From Neofusicoccum parvum (taxonomy: Eukaryota > Ascomycota > Dothideomycetes > Botryosphaeriales > Botryosphaeriaceae): a stretch of 64,000 nt of DNA. The notes beneath the pieces were generated by a model that had not been told where the DNA came from, made no database searches, and saw only the letters and a list, made by a program, of their open reading frames with translations. Location of the stretch: positions 1,860,001 through 1,924,000 of the forward strand of contig CP087218.1 in assembly GCA_020912385.1 (NCBI GenBank), in the 5' to 3' direction. Below, piece after piece: positions 11,960-22,443 of this stretch. How positions within the stretch are numbered: position 1 is the first letter of the stretch; every line of letters starts with the position of its first letter. Both the position numbers and the translations under genes were made by a program.

Positions 11960-13235
11960 ATGGCTTGGCTCTGGCTTGTCGTCCTCGCGCCGCCTGCGTG
12001 GCTACTCATCTCGTCCATCGCCAGCTTCCTCAGAAACTACGCCATCGCGCGAAAGGTCGGACTACCGACCTCCTTCGTGCCGATTAGCCCCGAAAACCCG
12101 CTGTGGATCACGATGAGCCGGCACGTCGTCCCATAGGCCAAGCACGTCCCGTTCGGGAGCGGTAGCTTCAGCCGCTTCAGCTACACCGGCTGGTGGTGGA
12201 CGGAAAGGCACCGAGCGTCCATGGAGCACGGCGACACCATCCTGCTGGTGTCGCCGGGGTGAAACTGGATCTACGTGAGCGGTGCCGAGACCATCCACGA
12301 CATCATCCAGCGCGAGCGCCGCCGGGACTTCGAGAGGCCGGTCGAGCTTCTGTGTAGGTTTCGCGGCGGCGCGGCGGGAGTGGCTTGGGTGAGTGCTGAC
12401 GGTTTGCTTGGCGGTGCTGGATGTCTTTGGGCCGAACATATCTACGGTGAGATGCTCGAGCAGAACCCCGTTCGGCCGGTCCGCTGACGAAGTGAGCAGG
12501 TGAAACCAGAGGGCTGGCTACGGCATCGCAAAGTCACGGCCTCTGCGTTGCCCGAGAAAGTTACTAGGATCGTCTGGACGGAAGCGCTTCAGCAAGCGAA
12601 TCAAATGCTTGACTACTGGAAGAGATTAGGTGAAGTCCGCAGCACCGCGCAGGATCTGAAGACATTTGCGCTCGATGTCTTTGTGAGTACAGGGTTTGGG
12701 AAGTCGTTTCCATTCAAAGCGTCAGAAGAGAGGCCTGAAAGTGGCCCACTCAGCTACAGAGATTCGCTTGCACTGATCTTGGCCATGGATCCAAACCTGG
12801 TGCCCCGTATCACCTTTCCTGCAAAGCTGGCACGCGTTGGACAAGCCATCGTATCTTTCAAGGAATTCATGGTTCAGGATCTGGAAGGGGAGAAAAAGAC
12901 CATTGCGGGCCGACGGGTTACCAGGGAGAACCTGATGACGAACCTTATGCGAGCCTCCGTAGAATCCGCTGCCGGTGGCGACGGGCCGGAAGAGACAGAC
13001 GGGAAGCCGCGAGCGAGCCTCTCTCACGAAGAGATCTTCGGCAACATGTTCGTCTTCAACTTCGCCGGGCACGACTCTACGGTTCACTCACTTACCTACG
13101 CCTTCTATCTCCTCGCCGCCCACTCGGAGGTGCAGGACTGGATCAACGAGGAGATCCGCCTCGTCTTCAAGAACAGCAACGTGTCCACCTGGAGCTACGA
13201 GTCTTTCTCGCAGTTCCAGAGGTGCCTGGCCGTTC
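11960..13235 (+). pseudogene. cytochrome P450 relic (two stops, haem domain missing)
   Basis: The reading frame from ATG 11960 gives a good P450 N-terminus (MAWLWLVVLAPPAWLLISS) and continues as PLWITMSRHVVP, then TAG at 12134-12136; it resumes as FGSGSFSRFSYTGWW and is stopped again by TGA at 12260-12262, just before NWIYVSGAETIHDII. The second stop sits where relatives have arginine, which fits a CGA-to-TGA change. A splice acceptor expected before VLDVFGPNIS (about 12413) reads GGCG. From 12500 the frame is intact through the I-helix (FAGHDSTVHS) to RCLAVL near 13235. The K-helix ExxR, the PERF region and the cysteine haem loop are all absent downstream. The gene is therefore stopped, mis-spliced and truncated. 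Confidence 0.85.
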
Positions 13236-13976
13236 TGGTACGCACTCCCCCCACGCGACCGGCTTCAGGTGCACGTCTTCCGCGGCCGCGGCCGGCCCCT
13301 GGGTGGCACGCGGCTGAGATGACGGCGCTGTTTATCCCGCTCGTGTGGATGCCGGGCTTGTTGCGCGTCCGTCCTAGAAGCACTGCGCCGGCCCTTAAAA
13401 ACACGAGAAGCGCCATGAGGATCTTCAGGTGCTGTGTTGAGTATCCGTGAGCCTCGCTGCCCCCGCGTCTAGAATATCTTTCAGAGTGAAGATCAAACTT
13501 GCCCTGGATCCAAAACCAATCACTGCTCCCATTCTTTAGATATCCTTCATGAGTCATTTGATCTATTATCAAATAACTCAAAATAACGGCCGAGATGAGG
13601 TCCTCAGGTCACCGCGTGGCGCATCGATTACGGGCCATGGCACTCCAAGTAGACCATCGCCTCTCCATATAGCTCAACTAGACCGGGATTGTGGCTTCCA
13701 AGGTCACGAAGGAGTGCAAGAAGATCAACTTCCTTTCACAGAATTCTACCGCAAGAGCAGCAGTCGAATGCTTGAGCTACGTCTCCTGGTCATTCTATGG
13801 GTCAGTCTCGTCAAGCTTTCAGATCGAAATTCCCATGATCATGCACTCTTGGTGGCTAATGAGAGCAGCTCTGCTACTTGTTCGAGCGAGAGATTGATAA
13901 CCTCTATGTACAACAAGGAACCGTTGGTACGAACCTTTTCGTATTGCGTATCAGCCTTGGGGCTAATGTATCGCAG
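13236..13976. other. region between two decayed genes
   Basis: No P450 C-terminus is found here in any frame. The lost N-terminal part of the MFS gene that follows should lie in the right half, but I could not build it with credible splice sites. GC content drops clearly from about 13450. Confidence 0.5.
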
Positions 13977-15371
13977 TGTCAACAGTACTTTTCTCCTCCA
14001 CACGCACGGTTGGAGTATGGCTTGCAGTCCTGGCTCTATCACTCGAATGGGTTGCCACAGTCATGTCGGCGAGTGTCTTTATAACGGGTATGTATCCATG
14101 TCTTCTTCCACGACGCTTGAAACTGATGTGCGCTACTACAGAATTTTTCGCATCGCTGATAAGCCTCTACTCTCAGTACGATGGCCCGACACAGTCGTTT
14201 TGCTACGTATTGAGTGCTTTGGCGAGTTCTGCACTTGTACCAGCGGTATTAATTCTCACAGCATCATGTTACCGACCAAAGGCGCAACCACTTCGTTGTA
14301 TTATTTGGGGAAGTGCGGCCCCATTCGGTCTCCTCATTGGTGACGTCGATCATTATGTTGGAGGTGGGAAGAAGAACCTTCTCATTTGTATCCAAGGACT
14401 GCTATTTAGTTCTTTGGCCTTGGGTATCAACCCACTATTGACACCACTGAAAAGTCAATCGGCTCCGTGGCTACCGTCTGATCAGAAGGCTTGCACTATT
14501 TGGAAATCAAAAAAGTCACAGGTCAGTTGCTCCCCAGATGACCTCACCTATTTAACAGGCTTCTCACGGATAGTTGCCAGATTCCTCAAACCTTCAACGA
14601 TCCTCAGATTTACATTTTCTTTGCATTCGCTTATCTGGACAGCCTCATTCCGCGCCGATTTGGCGAAGCTTTCGAGTGGAAATCCATCGATATATTCACA
14701 CAAGTAACCCTACTGTTTTTCTATTTCGTTTTCGGGGTCATTGCATCTTTGTCGGACCAGGCTGGAATCCGGAGTAAGCCAGCCCGTCTCGTTGAGAAGC
14801 AGAAGCCATCATGCACTGGTCTAATGTCAACCACAGTCGTCCTGACAGCTGCAAGTGTGGTCGTGGAAATGGTCGCGTGGTGGGGTTTTCGCATCCGCCA
14901 TGCGTTTACGGGCGGGTGCCCCGCCATCCACCCGTGGCTGATCAGTATCATGGCAATGGTAGGACAGCTTTCGATGATCTGTAAGAACCGTGATCAACGC
15001 ATCTAGAGTTCGCTAAAAGACTGAACATAGATCTAGGCGTCTCCATGCTGATGATGGCGAACATCAATGGGCACGCTACGAGAGCCCTCGTCATTGCCGT
15101 CTTCTGTATGGCATATGAGCTCGGTGCCTTAACGCGCTTGTACCTGACTATAACAGATGGTCAGGAAGTCTTGTGGGTAGTTTCCTTCAATGCTTGCAGA
15201 TTACTCTGCCTTTTTGTGTATGGAGTCTGGATTACAGTTCAAAATCGGCGGCGTACGAAGAGAGCTACCGAAGATGGATTATCGAAGCGTGAAGTGGAAC
15301 ATCAGAAGGCCATCGGAGCTGCTCAAGACCTGACTGACATTGAGAACACCCACTTTCGGTATTACTATTGA
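13977..15371 (+). CDS. MFS transporter of the allantoate-permease (ACS) type, N-terminus unresolved
   Basis: Four segments join in frame: 13977-14087, 14142-14521, 14581-14980 and 15031-15371. They encode successive hydrophobic spans such as VLAVLALSLEWVATV, FFYFVFGVIAS and VVLTAASVVVEMVAWW. The C-terminal part, MLMMANINGHATRALV, matches the last bundle of allantoate/nicotinate permeases, and the tail ends AAQDLTDIENTHFRYYY, close to their usual DLTDxxNxxFRY ending. The first four to six membrane spans with the DRxGRR loop are not found upstream, and the middle departs from the family. The gene is likely degraded or recently rearranged, like the P450 relic just before it. Confidence 0.5.
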
Positions 15372-15622
15372 GATTCAACATGTGGACAGTCAACGGCAAG
15401 AATTCGTAGAAGTTGGAAATACATCATATTCAGTCTTCGAGTGTCTACGCAATCTTACACAGTAAACAAGGCCCTTAAGAAACTCCATGCAATGGCCGCA
15501 TGGATGACAATTTTATACATGACAGAAGAAGTATATACATCGAACATTTCAAACATAACATCCAACCAACCACCCCCTCCGCACCCCCATCACCCCAACG
15601 TCCCAGCAACCCAGCCGACCCC

Positions 15623-16816
15623 TCAAAGATCATCCACCAACGGACTCTCCCCCTGCGCCGTGCCGATGCGATCCTCAAAGAAAAACCGCAGCCTCTCCAC
15701 CGCCGCGCGATCCGCCATCCACTCGGCAAACTTGGTCGGGTCCGTCCCGGGCATCTCCAGCGCGACGGGGTAGCCGGCGGGGGCCGCGACGTCCCGGCGC
15801 ACGCTCCAGCTGCCGGTGGCGTTCTGGTAGGCCTCGGACAGGATGAAGCTGTGCAGCAGCTTGGCGCTCTCGGGGTGCGGCGCGTCGCGCAGGATCGCGC
15901 CCGTCTGCGGCCACGTGACGAACTGGCCGCTGGTGGCCGGGAAGGAGATGTTGAAGGGGGTTGGTGGTGACAGGCCGAGCGAGGTCGTGAACGAGGCGGT
16001 GTACGTGCCGTTGGAGGAGCCGATCAGCGTCGCCGGCGTGGCGGTGCCGCGGACCCAGCGGGGGTTTTGGGCGAGGAGGGCGTCGAACCAGGCGAGGCCG
16101 TTTTGCTTGAGGATGAGGTCGAAGGCGTAGAGGACGGCGTCCTGGGTGGGGGTTAGTTGGGGGTGGAGGGGAGGGGGAGGGAGGGGGACGTACGTCGTCG
16201 TTGGGGTAGGTCAGGACGAGCTTGTTCTTGAACTCGGGCTTCAGGTAGTCGGAGAACTCGGTGGGCCCGGTGCCGTTGACGTACTGGGTGTTCCAGACGT
16301 TGGACCAGCCGAAGACGTACATGCCGTTGTAGTAGCCGTCGGTGTCGCGGAAGTCGTCGTAGATCTCGTCCCAGCCGAGCGGCTTGTAGGGGAGGAGGAC
16401 GCCCTGCGACTTCCAGCGCGGGTAGTCGTGGAGGGTCTGGAGGATGATGCTGTCGACGTAGAGGGTGTCGGTGGCGAGCTGGCGGTCGAGGTTGACGTCG
16501 TGGTACTTGGACAGGTCGACGGTGATGTTCAGCGTCATGCCCGGGAACCTGTCCTCGAAGGCCTGCTTCAGGCTGTCTTGCTGGGCCTTCTCGTCGCTGG
16601 AGCGAGTCAGCGGACTGCTGTGTGCATCAGGGGGTGCGTGGAAACTTACCCGCCATGCCACACGGTGAGGGTGCCGCCCTCCTTCAGAGCGGCCTGGTAG
16701 ATCTCGTCCAGGGTGCGGTTCTCGACCTCGACGTAGCTGTTGAAGCCCAGCTGGTTGTCGAAGGCGGAGGACACGGCGGCGCCGGCCAGGAGGCAGATGA
16801 GCTTTGACGAAACCAT
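15623..16816 (-). CDS. secreted periplasmic-binding-protein-like (ABC solute-binding fold) protein
   Basis: Three exons on the minus strand, 16816-16650, 16596-16194 and 16141-15623, encode 362 residues. A signal peptide opens the protein (MVSSKLICLLAGAAVSSA). The body has the features of type 2 periplasmic binding proteins: GGTLTVWHGGDE at the first strand, then a helix with DSLKQAFEDRFPGM, and YNGMYVFGWSNVWNTQYV near the hinge. In bacteria these proteins capture iron or other solutes for ABC importers; fungi have no such importers, so the role is open (extracellular binding, scavenging or catalysis). Family members occur in many filamentous fungi. All phases are consistent, and it stops at TGA 15623-15625. 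Confidence 0.85.
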
Positions 16817-16885
16817 AACTAGATAACGTTTGAGTTTGCCGGATCTCAGAGAGCGCGTATCAACCTTAAAAGCATGCGGCGTGCA

Positions 16886-16894
16886 GATATATAC
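16886..16894 (-). promoter_or_regulatory. TATA-like element of the solute-binding-protein gene
   Basis: On the minus strand the sequence reads GTATATATC about 70 bases before the ATG at 16816. Assigned by position and composition only. Confidence 0.5.
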
Positions 16895-17189
16895 CTCCTG
16901 CCGCCAACCCGTGCACGATTTCTAAGCCCCGAGTCGGCGGGCGAGCTTGGGCAGGAGGCGGCCATGATGGCACGATGGCACGGCGCTGCGGGGCGGAAAC
17001 AGGCCGCCGGGCACCTGTTAGGGATAGAGTCGAGCTTGTAAATGAGAACACCGGGCAAATACGAGCGGGAGGTGCGCGCTGTGCTGGGCTGGGCCGGGAT
17101 GCCGTCATCGCAGGCCGGACGGGGGTTTCTGGGAGACGGGCCGACCGGGTTGGATCTAGCGCTGCTTGGTCAGAGGCCGGGTTGCCGTT

Positions 17190-17229
17190 GTGCTGCTGCT
17201 GCGGCTGCGGCTGCGGCTGCGGCTGCGCA
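17190..17229 (+). repeat. GCT / GCGGCT tandem repeat
   Basis: Four GCT units followed by about five GCGGCT units in non-coding DNA. It creates Ala/Gln/Cys-rich shadow frames that should not be read as genes. Confidence 0.85.
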
Positions 17230-18674
17230 GACCGGCCTGGCGCCCCGGGCCCGCCGTTCGACGCCGGGAGGCGCTGCTGTTGTTTTAGGCCCTCGTTCGT
17301 CCCTTGCTCTTCTGCGAAACGCCCCGACCGTGTCCAGCCAGCACGCTTACCGCCCATTGCAGCCAGACCACCGCCCATCCCCCAGGCGGCGAGCACTGCC
17401 GCAGTGCTGGAGGCGGAGGGACGGCTGTGAGGCTCGTGCCGGGAGGGCAAGTTCCGGATAGCCGTGGGCTAGCCTGGTACAGGCAGCTGCGCGGCGGCTG
17501 TGGTCACAGCCATGATCATGTAATTCGGGCCTGACGAGTCGCGCTGGCGGCCGAGTTGGTAATCCGCTGCCCAAAACACGCTGCGGAATTTGGCCGCAGC
17601 TGCCTATAGCGGACGTCCTGGCCAATCACGCCCGCCCTGCTGGTCCTGCGTAATCAACCCGCTGACTCGCGCGCTCAGGAACTGCTCGCGGCGGCTGTGA
17701 CGGCGGCGGGAGAAGCCCTGCGGCGGGCAACGGCCCCGGCCCAGAGGGGGCGGGATATTCCAGGAGTCAGGTCGAGGATCGTCTGTCGGCGTGTCAGGAA
17801 GCAGTCGAGTGAGCGGCCGCGGAGAGCTGCAGACGAGCTGGTGGCGTGCGACAGCTGTTTCGAAGGCGTTGCGAGATATTCGTGTTCAAGATTGCGAAAT
17901 GCGAGCGGCGCCTGGCCTGCCTAAGTGCCCCATGTGGGGCCGACTCCGTCCTATACTGCGTACAGCCGTCGGAGCAGTGGGGGAGCTTCTCTGCTATACT
18001 GCAGTTCCGCCCTGCGGTGGCGCCGAGCAACGGCGACGGGGGGACCACATGATGATCAACCATCGCAATGCACATCAAATCTTGTTTCTGCCCTAAATAA
18101 ACCTCCGATGGAATTTCTCCGTGGGGTGTTTCGACACCGGACGTTTCCCAATGTCTCGATGCCATCCCACAGCTGTACGCGTAGCACTCAGGGTTTAATG
18201 CGCTGTGGCGCCTCGCAGTCGCCCGGGATTCCTGATACCTCTCGGCCGAGATGCGGACAGATGGCCCGAAAATCCCGAACATGTCAGGTTCAGATTGAGT
18301 AATCAGTCAAGCTTCCCACTCAAACTCTTCTCGCTGCTCGACTCGCGTTTCACTAGCGGTCGAAGATCCCATGTCTAATGTGGTTATCAGCACAAACCAC
18401 CAGTAAACAGGAACTTCCCGCCTGTCGGGAACATGTTACTGACCTTGGCATGTACATCCGGTCAGCTTATTTCCTCAGCCATGCTCCACCCAAGTTTCTC
18501 TCACAGGTGTTTCCGTCCACGAAAGCCTCGTCCATGTGTGCAGACTGTTCGGCATCAGAAACCCGCCAGCGTTGACACCCACTCGGTCGTTGACATGGCG
18601 ATTAGACCGTCAGTCCTGACGAAGCAACCTCCGCCGCACGGCGGCCACAGAAACGAGCCAACGGCGGCCCCGCC

Positions 18675-20387
18675 TCACGCCAGCAGCAGATCCATGCCCA
18701 TGGCCTCCATGATCTCCTGCCTGTGGCGCACGTCGACCAGGCCGGTGCGGTCGCGGTGGTCCCACACGCGGCGCACGACGCGGGCGGCCTTCTTGATGCT
18801 CCCGATGCCCATCTCCCAGCCCTTGTCGAACATGCGGAGCGCGCGGGCGCGCAGCGCGGCGCCCTCGGCCTCGCACGCCGTCACGAACAGCGGCCAGCTG
18901 ATGCCGCACACGCGCACCGCCTGCTCGATGCTGTACGTCAGCTCCAGGTGCTGCAGGCACTCCTCGACCAGCTGCTGCACGGCCGCGGGGCCCGCGCCGC
19001 CGAACTCGCGCGCCAGCGTGATCCGGCACGCGTAGTAGAACACCATGTAGTGGTGCACCAGCAGCCGCTCGTTGATGCCGTCAGACGGCCGCAGCGCCGC
19101 CACTAGGCCTCGCACTTCCTCCACGCCCCGCCGCACCTCCGCCACCTCCGCCGCCGTCGCGCCGCCCCCGCGTCGCCGGAAGTCCTGCATCCGCTGCAGC
19201 GCCGTGAAGATGGGCTTCGGCAGCCCGAAGTAGCGGTCCAGGCAGTAGGCCTCGGGCGCCGTGTAGGCCTGCTCCTCATCGGACGGCAGCTCGGCGACGA
19301 CGGCGGAGGACGGGTCGGAGCCTGAGGGGCCCTCGGGCAGGAGGTGGGTGTCGTCGTGCCACAGGCCGATGACCTCGAGGCAGCGGAACAGCTGGTACAG
19401 GATGGGGGCGAAGTGGCCCTTGCGCAGCGAGGCGACCTGCGAGCGCAGCCAGTCGCGGCCGCCCTGCACGTGGATGCGCCAGTTGGACGAGTTGCCGACG
19501 ACGAGGTAGATGGACACCATGAGGATGATGGTCGCGAACACGGCCTCGGGCTGCTCGCCCGTCTCGGCCACGCACGCGCGCAGGTACGCTAGGCTGGTCT
19601 TGTAGTGCCGCACCGCGATGAGCGAGTGGTCCTTCTTGGCGCCGTCTATCTCGGCGATGTGGAAGGCCGCGATGGCGTAGATGCCGTGCAGCAGCGCAGC
19701 GTGGCCTGGGTGCGCGACGGTGACGTCGCCCGAGCCTAGGGCCAGCGGGATGAAGACGTTGCGGAAGGGGTTGTCCACGCGCGGCGTCGGCAGGAAGATG
19801 CCGCTGAGCGTGGAGGACCAGTGATCGAAGAGCTGGCGTTCTTCGAGCGAGGCGGAGACCAGGTACGGCTGGATCGGCGGGGACAGCCTAATTCTGAGAG
19901 AGTCGGGGGCAAATGCAAACGGCGAGGGGATGTCGGCGGGAGAGCCGCCTCGCGAGTAGAGCACGACGCTGCTGTCGTAGCTGTCGTAGCTGGCGGGCGA
20001 GGCGGGGGTGCTGATGTCGATGTAGGAGTCGTCGTTGAGGCCGACGGAGAAGACGCCAAAGGGCTCCACGTGGGCTTCACAGGGGCCCTGGAGGGCGTCC
20101 AGGCTCTCGATGGTGTTGTCGAGGAACGCATCAGAGAAGCGGGGGTTCTGGCGGGCGGCGTCGTCAAACAGGCGCCTCATCTGCATGCCCTGGGGCGGGC
20201 CCTTCTCGTCCGGGTCGATCCAGTGGAGGCGGATGCCATAGCCCTCACAGTCGCGCCTGGAGCGCTCGCAGCGCTCGCAGTGCGGCTTGCGGCCATCGCA
20301 CTTGAGGCCCCTCGAGCGGCAGGTCCAGCAGCCGGTGAAGGTCTTGGTGCGCTTTTTGGGGGTGCGGGAGCTCCGGGGGGACGGCAT
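18675..20387 (-). CDS. Zn2Cys6 (Gal4-type) transcription factor with fungal-specific TF domain
   Basis: Intronless gene of 570 residues. I chose the ATG at 20387 because the frame further upstream opens only with GTG. The zinc cluster is at residues about 19-46 with spacing C-x2-C-x6-C-x6-C-x2-C-x6-C, preceded by a basic stretch (RTPKKRTK), so it should bind CGG-type half-sites. After a Ser/Pro-rich linker, the long C-terminal half is helical and fits the Fungal_trans_2 domain (for example IHVQGGRDWLRSQ). This domain is common in regulators of metabolic clusters. Neighbours are a GST-like gene 350 bases upstream and a gene-poor stretch downstream; the target genes are unknown. Confidence 0.92.
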   Translation of the reverse strand: MPSPRSSRTPKKRTKTFTGCWTCRSRGLKCDGRKPHCERCERSRRDCEGYGIRLHWIDPDEKGPPQGMQMRRLFDDAARQNPRFSDAFLDNTIESLDALQGPCEAHVEPFGVFSVGLNDDSYIDISTPASPASYDSYDSSVVLYSRGGSPADIPSPFAFAPDSLRIRLSPPIQPYLVSASLEERQLFDHWSSTLSGIFLPTPRVDNPFRNVFIPLALGSGDVTVAHPGHAALLHGIYAIAAFHIAEIDGAKKDHSLIAVRHYKTSLAYLRACVAETGEQPEAVFATIILMVSIYLVVGNSSNWRIHVQGGRDWLRSQVASLRKGHFAPILYQLFRCLEVIGLWHDDTHLLPEGPSGSDPSSAVVAELPSDEEQAYTAPEAYCLDRYFGLPKPIFTALQRMQDFRRRGGGATAAEVAEVRRGVEEVRGLVAALRPSDGINERLLVHHYMVFYYACRITLAREFGGAGPAAVQQLVEECLQHLELTYSIEQAVRVCGISWPLFVTACEAEGAALRARALRMFDKGWEMGIGSIKKAARVVRRVWDHRDRTGLVDVRHRQEIMEAMGMDLLLA

Positions 20388-20736
20388 CCGCCTGCTGCGC
20401 GAAGGCGACCGGGGCACTGGCCCACAATCAGAGCGTGACTAGGCGGGGCGCGGGATCCGGTGCAGCGGGGGAGAAAGATGCGCAGCAGCGGAATGGGAAG
20501 GGAGGAAGAAGGCAGACGGCAGAGCGAGGGCACGTCCGGGAGGGGAGACCGGCCCGAAGCGCGAGTCAGCCCCAGCCCAGCCGAGGTCGGGCAGGTCACA
20601 GCGAGCCGGTTACGTCAGCGCCTGCCGCTCAAGCATTGCTATATAACACCGCCGTCTACGTTGCTTCAGTCCCGCACCGCTGATAAATCCCACAGCCCTC
20701 ACGCTCCGCCTCCCGCAGATCCACCCACCGCCCCGC
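20388..20736. other. promoter region of the Zn2Cys6 gene
   Basis: A 349-base spacer between the 3' end of the GST-like gene and the start of the transcription factor gene, both on the minus strand. No distinct motif beyond GCTATATAACA near 20637-20647. Confidence 0.5.
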
Positions 20737-21753
20737 CTACGCCCTCTTCACAACATACCCCACCCGCGGGAAGTGCAACCTGACCCCGTTCTCCAGCTCC
20801 ACCACCGTCCCCCCTCGACCCAACCCAACCAACTTGCCAACCTGCGCGTGCGCTCCAGGCGCCGCATCGTCCGCGCTCTCGACCGCCACGCGCGCCCCCG
20901 CCTCCACGCCCAGCGGGTCCTCCGGCGCAACGTCCACCTCCGGCTCCAGGTACGCGGCGCCCAGGACGGCGGCCGCGGCCTCCTCCGGCGGGACAGCGGC
21001 GGGCTGCGGGTCGGGCAGGCTGGCCAGCCTGGGGGCACTGTTAGCGGGAAGGGTGGGTGAGTGAGTGGGAGGGAAGGAGGGAAGGGCTTTGGGGGGGACT
21101 CGCCAGGCGTGCACGCGCGGGAAGCGCGCCGCGCCGAAGCCGGGCTCCTGGTTGACGCCCAGCGTCCGCAGCGCCCACCGCACGAGCGGTCCGACGTGCA
21201 CGTCGCTCAGCGAGGGCTGCGCGCCGCCGATGTACGGCTCGTCGCCGAGGAACTGCGTCTCGATCGTGTCGAGGGTTGAGGCGAAGGCGCCGAGGGAGCT
21301 GGGGCGCAGGGACGCGAAGTCGGGACGGGATAGGACCGCTGTGGTTGCGTGGGCTGGTTAGAGGGTGCGCCGCCGCTGCCTGGGCTTGTTGGGGCACTGA
21401 CGGTAGATTGTTTCGCGGTCTTTCTTGAATGCTGGCGTGATGGACTCGGCTGGGACCAGGGTGAGCACGCTGTTGAACAGCTGCGCGCCGAAGGCCTCGA
21501 AGGCTTTGTCTGATGGTGTGGGTTGCAAGCCCTTGAATTTGCGCTGCACAACGTCCACGATGGCGGCCGTGTCGCAGTAGATGTCCTTGCCGATTGCGAC
21601 CACCGGTATGCGTCGGTAAGTTATGCCCAGAGACTCCAAATCTGGGCGGGGGAGTAGCGGAGGCTGGTCCACGCGCTGGAACGGGAGACCGGCAAGGGTA
21701 AGGAGAAGTCGAATCTTTCTTCCATAGGGCGAGAAGTCTGGTTTAGAGCGCAT
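20737..21753 (-). CDS. glutathione S-transferase-like protein (5' end unresolved)
   Basis: Three segments: from 21753 to 21402, 21338-21104 and 21028-20737. The N-terminal thioredoxin-like fold is visible (FSPYGRKIRLLLTLAGLPF, then ITYRRIPVVAIGKDIYCDTAAI with the cis-proline of RIPV). The second segment supplies the all-helical part (GDEPYIGGAQPSLSDVHVGP). The last segment is an unusual C-terminal extension rich in Ala and Val that ends GYVVKRA. The intron between segments 2 and 3 appears to use a GC donor (GCGAGT) and is a multiple of three, so it could also be retained. The ATG at 21753 leaves no residues before the first strand, so a short upstream exon is probably missing. Substrate unknown. 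Confidence 0.8.
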
Positions 21754-21792
21754 CAGCCTTCTTCTGTTGTGGTTCTGTAGATATTGTCCCCC

Positions 21793-22230
21793 CTACCATA
21801 GTCGTAGGTGAAGATTGGAAGACTCATGATGCGGTTTGTCTTGGCAAGTCTTCAGTTCTTCATGTAAGTCAAAATAAACCCCCGAAGTGATCATCGTAGA
21901 TCGTTTGACATCCTTGAGTGGGTACTCTTTAATACCAGCACGCACGAGCGGAACCATGAGATAACAATCGTGGTCCATCATCACGTCATACCTTCCGGGT
22001 AGCGTCATTCGTTGTCCTAGCGCGGGAGATCTCCAAAGCTACGACTGTCCAGGACAGATAGGGATTGTTTGATCCTTAGCGCAAATCACGCTGCCCTTGG
22101 TGTTCAAGCTATTTTTGACCCCGCACTTCTCAATGCCACTTGACTGGCCCGAATATGGCGGCATCAATGATTCCAACCAGGCGTGCTTTACGTGAGGAGT
22201 TAGCTCATGTACTGGTCGACGTCGTTGCAT
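21793..22230 (-). pseudogene. protein-like reading frame with one in-frame stop
   Basis: Two consecutive frame-matched open stretches (22230-22039 and 22008-21793) are separated mainly by a TAG at about 22053-22055. The text has protein-like character (PHVKHAWLESLMPPYSGQ, then LPGRYDVMMDHDCYLMVPLV) rather than the low complexity typical of shadow frames, and GC is low. I do not recognise the family. It may be a fragment of a decayed enzyme gene lying between the GST-like and peptide-transporter genes, or chance. Confidence 0.3.
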
Positions 22231-22443
22231 GACTTCTTGACCCCAAGGTTAGAGGAAATGCGAAGAATATGGGTGAGTCGCAATGAGGGCTCCGCGTCAT
22301 ACCATGACTTGACCGGGGGTCTGAAAACGAACAATGAACCAATGTTCGGGTATATACCTCATCTATTCAATGAGATCTATAAATCTCCAAACCTCAATGC
22401 CTTCTCTTCCCGAGATTGCCCAAATAATACCCTCTTAACTCAC
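22231..22443. other. short AT-richer spacer
   Basis: Nothing supported. It lies just downstream of the peptide transporter stop codon. Confidence 0.4.

Larger units (their letters stand above)
16817..18674. other. gene-poor region, 1.86 kb
   Basis: No gene is supported. It contains a GCT/GCGGCT repeat at 17190-17229 and one TCGGCCGA octamer at 18242-18249. Reading frames on both strands are low-complexity and without domains. Confidence 0.55.

Noticed and set aside
17190..17229. GCT repeat as coding poly-Ala/Gln tract
   Set aside because: No supported gene surrounds it; it is a simple non-coding repeat.
18610..19106. Frames on both strands over the end of the first Zn2Cys6 gene
   Set aside because: Shadow frames; the 570-residue regulator accounts for the coding signal.
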